From Candidatus Kerfeldbacteria bacterium CG08_land_8_20_14_0_20_43_14 (GTDB lineage Bacteria; Patescibacteriota; Patescibacteriia; PEXW01), in the NCBI GenBank assembly GCA_002774575.1, contig PEXW01000036.1:1-5910 (forward strand): a stretch of DNA of 5,910 nucleotides, read 5' to 3'. Shown piece after piece: positions 1 through 5,482 of this stretch. The notes under the pieces were generated by a model. That model was given only the letters and a program-made list of their open reading frames with translations. It was not told where the DNA came from and searched no databases. The position numbers and the translations under genes were made by a program. How positions within the stretch are numbered: the stretch's first letter is position 1; each line of letters begins with the position of its first letter.

Positions 1-296
1 ATTTAACTTTGGAAAAATACTTTGGTTTTCAACCCTGGATTGAAATGGCCCGAGAGCCGTTGAATTTGACTGGTTGGGCCAAGGGCCGTTTGACAATCAA
101 GGCTCAAGGCGGGGGCAAGGCCGCGCAAGCGCATTCCATTGGACATGGTCTGGCCAAACTTTTAATTCAGTTAGACCCGACTTTAAGGCCGAGTTTGAAA
201 AGTGCCGGACTTTTGACCAGAGACGCCAGAATTAAAGAACGAAAGAAATACGGTTTGAAGCGCGCACGCCGAGCTCCGCAGTGGCAGAAGCGGTAG
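1..296 (+). CDS. rpsI: 30S ribosomal protein S9 (uS9), 5'-truncated by window edge
   Basis: This is the C-terminal three quarters of small-subunit ribosomal protein uS9, which sits in the 30S head and reaches its C-terminal tail toward the P-site tRNA. The reading frame is open to the left edge (first full codon at base 3), and a TTG at base 9 aligns inside the protein (LEKYFG against LEQYFG in E. coli S9). The true start therefore lies upstream, and roughly 35 N-terminal residues are missing. Family hallmarks seen in order are a glycine-rich GGG turn (about bases 108-116), HGLAK, LRPSLKSAGLLTRDAR, ERKKYG and the terminal Lys-Arg before TAG. One oddity is that the Arg of the usual IRHG motif is Gly here (GGA at 141-143). 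rplM normally precedes rpsI but would lie outside the window. Identity is secure; the start is not visible. Confidence 0.96.
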   Translation, partial: LTLEKYFGFQPWIEMAREPLNLTGWAKGRLTIKAQGGGKAAQAHSIGHGLAKLLIQLDPTLRPSLKSAGLLTRDARIKERKKYGLKRARRAPQWQKR

Positions 297-350
297 GGGA
301 AAATTTATTCGCGCGGTCTGAAAAGGTCCGCAGTTAAACCCCATCCAGCT

Positions 351-1853
351 ATGTCAATAAGTAAAATTTCAGAAACAAACGAAAGTCAAAGCAAAATCTT
401 AAGGAATACCTCGTACTTAACGGGTGCTTTTATTTTGCAGAAGATTATTTCTTTTGTTTACTACACGGTTGTCGTAAACCATATCGGGGTTTCCAAAACC
501 GGGGCTTATGATCCCATAAAATCTTTAATTCCTATCGCTCTGATCCTGATTGATTTTTCCTTGTCAGCGGTAATCACCAGAGAAATTGCCAGAAAGCCAA
601 GCAGCACCAAAAGTTACATTGGTAATGTTTTAGGTATCAAATTGATATTTGCCCTGGTTGTTTTGGCGGCTTTTGGATTGGTTACGAATTTCGGCAGTTT
701 TTCACAGGAAGTCCAATCATCGCTTTATCTGGTAGCCTTAATCGTGGTCTTTGATACTTTTACCCTGACTTTTTTCGCGGTTTTGCGGGGCTTGCAAAAC
801 ATGAAGTACGAAGCTCTGGGCATGATTGTCAATCAGATTATTGCCGTGGGCTTAGGCTATGCCGCTTTGAAAATGAATTTCGGTATGCGCGGGGTTTTCT
901 TTGCCACAGTCATTGCCAGTATAGTGAATTTTGGCTGGTCAATAGTAGCTGTCAGGAGATACGCGAAAATCTGGCCAAAAATTATTTGGGATAAAGCCAT
1001 GATTATTTTGCTGCTGAAGATGGCTGTCCCTTTTGCCATCGCGGCCATGCTGACTAAAGTTTACACTTACACTGACCGGTATTTACTTTTGATATTCAAA
1101 GGCGCCAATTCCGTGGCTTATTACGCCATCGCCCACAAATTGACTTTTGCCTTGGAATTTTTGCCGTCAGCTTTTGCGGCCGGACTTTACCCGGCCATGA
1201 GCGCCTTTTTTGTCAGTTCCAAAAAGCAGCTCCAAAATACTTTTGAAAAAGCTTTGGTCTATATGATGATTATTTCCGTGCCGACTTCAATCGTGATGTT
1301 TGTCTTGGCGGACGGCATCGTCGGTTTGGCCTTTAAAAAATTTTTCGCGCCAGCCGCCGGTCCTTTGCAGATTTTAATTTTGAGCCTGCCGGTTATTTTC
1401 ATGAATTTCCCAGTCGGCACTTTACTTAACGCGGTTAATAAAACCAGGTTGAATACAATCAGTATGGGCATTACGGTCTTGGTCAACATTTCTCTGAATG
1501 CTTTGCTGATTAAAAAGTTTTCTTATTTTGGATCGGCCATCGCGACTTTTGCCAGCGGAATCACGCTTTTTTCCCTGGGCATGTATTGGATCAATAAGCA
1601 GATAGAAGTGCCTTATCAAAGGCTGTTTAAGCGCTTGGTTAAAGTTTATTTAGCTGCTTTAATCGGGGGTGCCATAGTTCTGCCCTTGAAAAGTTTTTTG
1701 CATTTGCCGTTTATGGGCCGGGAAGCCTCTGCGGTTCCGTTGGGCGTTCTGTTTTTTGTAGTTTATTTCATTTGTTTGTTTTTATTCCGAGGCATGCTAA
1801 AAACGGAATTTTCTGATTTTAAAAATTCACTGCTTCGACGAAAGAGCGCATGA
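351..1853 (+). CDS. Polysaccharide/oligosaccharide flippase, MOP superfamily (Wzx-like)
   Basis: A 500-residue integral membrane protein that most likely flips lipid-linked oligosaccharide across the cytoplasmic membrane. After a short polar N-terminus the protein is almost entirely hydrophobic. About 14 membrane segments can be picked out, roughly at residues 20-40, 57-76, 93-113, 123-145, 156-175, 180-200, 216-236, 255-275, 300-325, 335-360, 368-390, 395-415, 432-450 and 462-485, which matches the size and topology of Wzx/RfbX and MurJ-type MOP transporters. The N-terminal pattern (N-T-S-Y-L, then a hydrophobic helix, then HIG and a conserved TREIAR after helix 2) is typical of the polysaccharide-synthesis flippase family. 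The ATG at 351 is the first Met in the frame, but it has no clear Shine-Dalgarno upstream. The stop overlaps the next gene by 4 bp (ATGA), implying translational coupling with the glycosyltransferase. Substrate is unknown. MurJ is a less likely alternative because of the glycosyltransferase partner. Confidence 0.88.
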   Translation: MSISKISETNESQSKILRNTSYLTGAFILQKIISFVYYTVVVNHIGVSKTGAYDPIKSLIPIALILIDFSLSAVITREIARKPSSTKSYIGNVLGIKLIFALVVLAAFGLVTNFGSFSQEVQSSLYLVALIVVFDTFTLTFFAVLRGLQNMKYEALGMIVNQIIAVGLGYAALKMNFGMRGVFFATVIASIVNFGWSIVAVRRYAKIWPKIIWDKAMIILLLKMAVPFAIAAMLTKVYTYTDRYLLLIFKGANSVAYYAIAHKLTFALEFLPSAFAAGLYPAMSAFFVSSKKQLQNTFEKALVYMMIISVPTSIVMFVLADGIVGLAFKKFFAPAAGPLQILILSLPVIFMNFPVGTLLNAVNKTRLNTISMGITVLVNISLNALLIKKFSYFGSAIATFASGITLFSLGMYWINKQIEVPYQRLFKRLVKVYLAALIGGAIVLPLKSFLHLPFMGREASAVPLGVLFFVVYFICLFLFRGMLKTEFSDFKNSLLRRKSA

Positions 1854-3610
1854 AAATCCTGCTTATAACCACAACTTTTCTGCCTCGTTTTGGCGGCGTG
1901 GAAAAATTTTTGGCGAATCTGTTCAACCAGCCAAGCTGGGAAGTTGAAGTTTTGTGTGAGCCTACGGAATCAGTGGCGCATGGCTGGAAAATTATCCGGC
2001 AGCCGCTTTTATCCCATAAATTTTTCAGGCCCAGCTGGCTTCCAACAATCTGGCAGATTCCAAAGCTGGTTAAGAAAAATCACTATGATTTGATTGTCTT
2101 GGGTCATTATGCGCCTTATCTGACTTCGGCTTTGCGTTGTCGTAAAAAATTCGGCACAAAAGTTATGGTAATAACCCATGGCATGGATGTTTTGAGCTAT
2201 GACATGGCCGGCGGCTTGCGTAGGCGTATGTTAAGAAAAAATTTGCCGCAAGCAGACTTGGTCATTGCTAACAGCCAGTATACTAATGGTCATCTTAAAC
2301 GGCTTGGCGTGGCTGAAAGCCGGCGGATTGTTCTCACTCCTGGGGCCAGTTTGCCAGAGTCAGCAGTTTCTAAAATTGAAGCCAGGAAAACCCTTGGCTT
2401 ACCTGTTAACAGTCAAGTATTATTGACTGTTGGTAGGTTGGTTAAACGCAAAGGCCACTTGATTGCCATAGAGGCTTTTTCCCGTCTTTGCCAAGGCTTC
2501 GGCGGGCAGGCAAGCTTGTCGCAGAAATATCCAAATTTGCATTATCTGATTGTCGGCCGCGGGCCAGAAGAGGGGAGGATTCGGCAACGAATTGATAAGC
2601 ACAAACTTGCCAATCGCGTGCATTTAATAAATAACCTGGAAGACATTAATTTGGCTTATGCAGCCGCTGATTTATTTATCTTTCCCAGTGTTGAATTAGC
2701 CAATGGGGATGTGGAGGGTTTTGGTTTGGTCAGTGCCGAAGCTCAAATGCATGGCTTGCCAGTCATTGGCAGCAATAGCGGCGGTATTCCTGAAACTATT
2801 GAAAAAGGCTTGACTGGTGAAATTGTCGAGCCAGGCAAGGCTGATGAAATTGCCAAAGCCATTGAGCCATTTTTGAATCATCCAGACCAATTACTGCGTT
2901 ATTCTGAACGCGCCTCGAAATTTGCCAAGCAGCATTTTAACTGGGAAGACAGGCGGAAAAAGATTTTGGAATTGCTCCAGCTAATCAATTCTGTTCCAAG
3001 CGCAAAAATCAGCGTGGTCATCCCGGCTTTTAATGCTGAAAAGACTTTAGCTAAAATAATTACAGATTTACAAAATCAAACCTTAAAACCTTCAGAAATA
3101 ATTGTGGTTAATGATGGTTCCAAAGATAAGACTGCTGAAATTGTTAAGCAATTCAAAGTGGAATTGATAAAACAAGAGAACCGCGGCGCCCCAGCTGCCC
3201 GCAATGTAGGTTTTGCCAAAACCACTGGCCAATTTATTTTATATTGTGATGCGGATGTAGAATTGCATCCCCAAATGTTAGAACGCATGGCCAGGGCTTT
3301 ATTGCTGCACCCTGAAGCTGGTTACGCGTATTGCGATTTTAAATTCGGCTGGCACACTTTTGATTTATTTGACTTTGATGCAGAAAGATTGAAAAAAGGA
3401 AATTACATTTCCACTATGTCATTATTAAGACGGGAAAATTGTATTGGCTTTGATGAAAGCTTAAAGCGCTATCAAGATTGGGATTTGTGGAAAAGATTGC
3501 TGGAAAAAGGCGTGAAAGGCATTTGGGTGCCAGGAAGGATGTTTAATACTGGGTTGGGGAAGGGGATAAGTCGAGATTCGGTAAAAGATCTATTAAAACA
3601 AGTAAAATAA
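1850..3610 (+). CDS. Two-domain glycosyltransferase: GT4-like (GT-B) fused to GT2-like (GT-A)
   Basis: A 586-residue cytoplasmic or peripheral-membrane protein with two different glycosyltransferase folds. Residues 1-365 are GT4-like: an N-terminal FGGVE loop (14-18), donor-site GRLVKRKG (195-202), IVGRGPEE, and the E-x7-E motif with E289 and E297 in EGFGLVSAE. Residues 385-586 are GT2-like: SVVIPAFN (388-395), VNDGS (420-424), the metal-binding DAD (467-469), and QDWDLW with D543 as the probable catalytic base. A short linker (about 370-384) joins them. Both active sites look intact, so the protein could add two successive sugars to a lipid-linked glycan. The GT2 domain is short, about 200 residues, with no C-terminal membrane helices. 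The start overlaps the flippase stop; GAAAGAG at 1840-1846 is a weak ribosome site. Residues 214-223 are an apparent insertion in the GT4 domain (listed separately). Sugar donors and acceptor cannot be read from sequence. Confidence 0.9.
   Translation: MKILLITTTFLPRFGGVEKFLANLFNQPSWEVEVLCEPTESVAHGWKIIRQPLLSHKFFRPSWLPTIWQIPKLVKKNHYDLIVLGHYAPYLTSALRCRKKFGTKVMVITHGMDVLSYDMAGGLRRRMLRKNLPQADLVIANSQYTNGHLKRLGVAESRRIVLTPGASLPESAVSKIEARKTLGLPVNSQVLLTVGRLVKRKGHLIAIEAFSRLCQGFGGQASLSQKYPNLHYLIVGRGPEEGRIRQRIDKHKLANRVHLINNLEDINLAYAAADLFIFPSVELANGDVEGFGLVSAEAQMHGLPVIGSNSGGIPETIEKGLTGEIVEPGKADEIAKAIEPFLNHPDQLLRYSERASKFAKQHFNWEDRRKKILELLQLINSVPSAKISVVIPAFNAEKTLAKIITDLQNQTLKPSEIIVVNDGSKDKTAEIVKQFKVELIKQENRGAPAARNVGFAKTTGQFILYCDADVELHPQMLERMARALLLHPEAGYAYCDFKFGWHTFDLFDFDAERLKKGNYISTMSLLRRENCIGFDESLKRYQDWDLWKRLLEKGVKGIWVPGRMFNTGLGKGISRDSVKDLLKQVK
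2489..2518 (+). repeat. Palindromic repeat-like insertion inside the glycosyltransferase gene
   Basis: Ten codons (residues 214-223, containing QGFGGQA) interrupt the usual GT4 stretch between EAFSRL and the QKYPNLHYLIVG strand, where family members run on without a gap. The DNA is GC-rich compared with its surroundings and imperfectly palindromic: TTGCC (2488-2492) pairs with GGCAA (2509-2513), and a C(TTCG)G tetraloop sits inside at 2497-2502. The frame is kept because the segment is 30 bp long. From memory, peptides of the QGFGGQA type recur in unrelated proteins of Patescibacteria, which suggests a dispersed element able to sit inside genes, comparable to Rickettsia palindromic elements. 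There is no second copy in this window, so repeat status is inferred. Confidence 0.5.
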
Positions 3611-3646
3611 TAGTTATTATTGACAAAATTAACTAGATTCGGTAAA
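3574..3646 (+). repeat. 12-bp direct repeat flanking the glycan/AbiE junction
   Basis: The 12-mer AGATTCGGTAAA occurs exactly at 3574-3585, in the last codons of the glycosyltransferase, and again at 3635-3646, overlapping the -10 of the antitoxin promoter; copies start 61 bp apart. Similarity continues for about eight bases after each copy (five of eight identical). Possible explanations are paired regulator-binding sites for the antitoxin, or a scar from insertion of the module. I saw no third copy after the toxin gene. Confidence 0.45.
3606..3621. promoter_or_regulatory. Inverted repeat at antitoxin promoter, candidate operator
   Basis: Seven-base arms AATAATA (3606-3612) and TATTATT (3615-3621) flank a 2-bp centre. 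The repeat covers the stop codon of the glycosyltransferase and runs into the first two bases of the -35 box. A second small inverted repeat, TAGTTA (3611-3616) with TAACTA (3630-3635), brackets the -35 box. AbiEi-family antitoxins are known to repress their own operon by binding inverted repeats at the promoter, so either could be the operator. Both are AT-rich and could be chance. Confidence 0.3.
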
Positions 3647-3648
3647 TT
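3620..3648 (+). promoter_or_regulatory. Sigma-70-type promoter for the AbiE operon, probably leaderless
   Basis: A perfect -35 box TTGACA (3620-3625) is followed by a 17-bp spacer and a -10-like TAAATT (3643-3648, four of six matches). The expected transcription start, about seven bases after the -10, falls at or within a base of the antitoxin ATG at 3655. No Shine-Dalgarno sequence lies between, which fits a leaderless message. This promoter separates the toxin-antitoxin unit from the glycan genes 44 bp upstream. Confidence 0.55.
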
Positions 3649-3654
3649 ATCAAT

Positions 3655-4248
3655 ATGGATAAGTTACTGAATTGGCCAGATTTTCAAAGGAAATTAGGCA
3701 AACAGCCGCTTTTTTCTTGGTTAGATGTGCGCAGGGAGTTTGGCGTATCGAAGTCAGCAGCACTTCTGACATTGCACCGATACCGCAAGCGTGGGCTGAT
3801 TGAACGCTTGCGCCAGAATATTTACACTATGCCCTCATCGGTTCTTCCGGATACTTTTTTAGCTAATCATTTGTATGAACCTTCCTATATTTCGCTTGAA
3901 TTTGCACTTTCGTACCACCGTATCATTCCTGAAAATGTCTACAGTATTACCTCTGTTACCCCAAAAGCAACGAGGAAATTCACGATTCGGGGAAAAGTAT
4001 TCAGCTATCGAAAAATTAAAATGAGCGCGTACACTGGTTACCATGTTATCCGCCAGCGTGGAATTGGCTTTGCTATTGCCGAACCCGAAAAAGCATTTGT
4101 CGATCTCACTTATTATCGCCTTCGATCAGGTAGTCAACCGCTTCAGAGGATTGATAAAGAAAAATTGAATCGGGATAAAGTATTACGCTACGCAAAAATG
4201 TTTGATAACGCGAAACTCGTTGCTGTCATTATCACTACACTTAGGTAG
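3655..4248 (+). CDS. abiEi: AbiEi-family type IV antitoxin / transcriptional autorepressor
   Basis: A 197-residue protein matching the AbiEi antitoxin family. An N-terminal winged helix-turn-helix (about residues 18-59: FSWLDVRREFGVSK, then a recognition helix rich in Arg/Lys, then GLIERLRQNIYTM) should bind operator DNA. The C-terminal part carries family signatures YISLEFALSYHRIIPE (78-93), ITSVTP (98-103) and IAEPEKAFVDLTYY (141-154). In studied AbiE systems this protein represses the operon and counters the nucleotidyltransferase toxin without forming a stable complex with it, hence type IV. At 197 residues it is at the short end for the family. The ATG was chosen because it is the first in the frame and sits about 7 bp after a consensus-like promoter; no Shine-Dalgarno is visible. 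The toxin gene starts 3 bp after the stop, so the two form an operon. Confidence 0.87.
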   Translation: MDKLLNWPDFQRKLGKQPLFSWLDVRREFGVSKSAALLTLHRYRKRGLIERLRQNIYTMPSSVLPDTFLANHLYEPSYISLEFALSYHRIIPENVYSITSVTPKATRKFTIRGKVFSYRKIKMSAYTGYHVIRQRGIGFAIAEPEKAFVDLTYYRLRSGSQPLQRIDKEKLNRDKVLRYAKMFDNAKLVAVIITTLR

Positions 4249-4251
4249 CTT

Positions 4252-5013
4252 ATGATTACCCAAGAAACTTTACACTTACTCTCTACAAAGTATCATACGA
4301 GTGAGTATCCAAACACCGTTCGTGAGTACTGCCAGCACCTTTTCCTGGCGGCATTGTATAAACAGGAAAAAGCCCAGCACCTGCTTTTCAAAGGAGGGAT
4401 GGCGTTGCGAATTGTGTACATGAGTCCTAGGTTTTCTGAAGACCTGGATTTTTCGCTTTTTGACACGAAGATACACGAACGCCAAACACTCATTGAAGAT
4501 ATTTTTCAAAATGCCTTGGTTGAACTTGAAGGGATTGGTCTGCAAGTTCAGCTCGGTGAGAAATTTGGGCCTACCACTGATGGCTACTTCGGTATTGCCC
4601 AGGTGCGCTTCAGTGATTATCCACCAGTAAATATTGAAATAAACATTTCCAGCCGTAATGGCCGTAAGTTGACCGGGAACCTAGCGACTGTGGCGAATGA
4701 CTTTGTCTCAGTGTATAACCTTCTGCAATTGCCCCAGGAAGAACTTGTAGAAGAAAAGATTTTTGGCGCACTACTTAACCGCCACAAAGCAAGGGATTTC
4801 TACGATCTTTACTTCATAATACGTAAAGGCTTGCTGACGATAGACCAAAAACACCGATTGTCACGGGCAAAAGAAACAATTGCGCGAACCGCGGCAGGTA
4901 TAAATTTCAACGAAGAGTTAAGCGCTCTCTTACCGGCAGATCAGCATTTAATAATTAAGAATTTTTCCGGTACCTTACTTGCAGAATTGGATCGGCAGGT
5001 TGCAATCCCCTGA
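4252..5013 (+). CDS. abiEii: AbiEii-family nucleotidyltransferase toxin
   Basis: A 253-residue DNA polymerase beta-like nucleotidyltransferase of the AbiEii/AbiGii toxin family. Motif I is clear: KGGMALR (47-53) followed by RFSEDLDF (60-67), placing the GG and the metal-binding D64/D66 at the usual spacing. A beta strand with E129 (VNIEINIS, 126-133) fits the third acidic position. The C-terminal signature EELVEEKIFGALLNRHKARDFYDLYF (about 163-188) supplies K169, D182 and D185, the conserved Lys and Asp of motifs III and IV. All catalytic positions appear intact, so the toxin should be active. Family members use nucleoside triphosphates (GTP binding is reported for AbiEii; MenT relatives modify tRNA 3' ends) and cause reversible growth arrest or abortive phage infection; the target here is unknown. 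A weak AGG lies 7 bases before the ATG, and translation is probably coupled to the antitoxin. Length is normal for a compact family member. Confidence 0.9.
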   Translation: MITQETLHLLSTKYHTSEYPNTVREYCQHLFLAALYKQEKAQHLLFKGGMALRIVYMSPRFSEDLDFSLFDTKIHERQTLIEDIFQNALVELEGIGLQVQLGEKFGPTTDGYFGIAQVRFSDYPPVNIEINISSRNGRKLTGNLATVANDFVSVYNLLQLPQEELVEEKIFGALLNRHKARDFYDLYFIIRKGLLTIDQKHRLSRAKETIARTAAGINFNEELSALLPADQHLIIKNFSGTLLAELDRQVAIP

Positions 5014-5032
5014 ATAGATGCATTTTTGGTAA

Positions 5033-5066
5033 TTCAGTTTTTCTATAAAAATGTAGAAAAACTGAA
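5033..5066 (+). terminator. Strong AT-rich hairpin after the toxin gene, putative terminator
   Basis: A perfect 13-bp stem pairs 5033-5045 with 5054-5066 (TTCAGTTTTTCTA with its complement). It can extend two more pairs (one U-G wobble, one A-T) to leave an AAAA loop. It begins 20 bp after the toxin stop. The stem has few G-C pairs and no tight U-tract follows; only looser T-runs occur at 5075-5086. It may therefore work weakly, act on both strands, or protect the 3' end of the mRNA instead. Confidence 0.5.
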
Positions 5067-5114
5067 ATTAGCAGTTTCTTAATTTTCAACGAAAGTCTAA
5101 AAGTATCAATAAAT

Positions 5115-5429
5115 ATGTCCGCCTCCTTACCCTGGTATACCCGTCTTTTTTTCCGATTGTTTCCGCGAATGACCATTAAACATCTCAGCCGCCAAATGGC
5201 CGGCGGGATTGATTTTAGCGCACTCCAGGGGACCCTGGTAAAAACCAAGCGCGTGGATTTGGTCCCGCTGAATGGTGATAACAACCGCGGTTTCCAGATT
5301 ATTTTGGATAGCAAGGTTGCTTTGTACTTCTACCAGGATGGCGATCATTTCAGCTATGATGGCTATGAAGTAGGCGAATATGAAAAGGGCGATATAACAA
5401 TTCTCGATCACTTGAAAAAGCATGAGTAA
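5115..5429 (+). CDS. Hypothetical protein, 104 residues
   Basis: I do not recognise this gene. The frame encodes 104 residues with an asymmetric make-up. The first 27 residues are basic and aromatic (WYTRLFFRLFPRM and on to HLSRQM) and could form an amphipathic helix lying on a membrane. The rest is mixed beta-like sequence ending in an acidic, Tyr/Asp-rich stretch (YFYQDGDHFSYDGYEVGEYEKGD), then DHLKKHE. Protein-like composition and codon use in this frame favour it over the overlapping minus-strand frames. The ATG at 5115 has no clear Shine-Dalgarno; a -10-like TATCAA sits 11 bases upstream (5104-5109), with a poor -35 (TTTTCA, 15-bp spacer). It follows the hairpin, so it is probably transcribed apart from the toxin-antitoxin pair. 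A small accessory or membrane-surface protein is possible, but no function can be assigned. Confidence 0.6.
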   Translation: MSASLPWYTRLFFRLFPRMTIKHLSRQMAGGIDFSALQGTLVKTKRVDLVPLNGDNNRGFQIILDSKVALYFYQDGDHFSYDGYEVGEYEKGDITILDHLKKHE

Positions 5430-5450
5430 GTAATAATTTATATTGCTAAA

Positions 5451-5479
5451 TTGATATAAGATTACATTTAAATTAAAAT
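5451..5479 (+). promoter_or_regulatory. Candidate promoter(s) for the last gene
   Basis: Two overlapping possibilities exist in this AT-rich 53-bp gap. One is TTGATA (5451-5456) with a 17-bp spacer and TAAAAT (5474-5479), each five of six matches; its expected start would fall about 3 bases after the first base of the ATG at 5483, slightly too late. The other is an extended -10, TG-A-TATAAG (5452-5460), predicting a start near 5467 and a 16-base leader. The region's AT content makes chance matches easy. Confidence 0.35.
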
Positions 5480-5482
5480 AAT

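Noticed and set aside
313..331. Short hairpin (GCGG with CCGC) between rpsI and the flippase, possible terminator
   Set aside because: Only four solid pairs around an 11-base loop and no T-tract follows; too weak to call. The 54-bp gap also shows no convincing promoter or ribosome site.
2420..2623. Minus-strand frame containing ACLPAEALAK
   Set aside because: It is the antisense reading of the glycosyltransferase and its palindromic insert, with no start signal of its own.
3655..5013. Whether the AbiE pair is bordered by transposon ends or an attachment site
   Set aside because: No matching terminal inverted repeats, tRNA fragment, transposase or integrase seen; the 12-bp direct repeat lies only on the left side, with no copy after the toxin gene.
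4955..5314. Minus-strand frame of 119 codons across the hairpin and the 5115 gene
   Set aside because: It crosses the toxin 3' end and the hairpin, has poor protein-like composition (Arg/Lys/Leu-rich), and overlaps a better plus-strand frame.
5127..5423. Minus-strand frame of 98 codons opposite the 5115 gene
   Set aside because: Hydrophobic Ile/Ala-rich translation typical of an antisense shadow; the plus-strand frame has a more natural residue mix and sits in line with the other genes.
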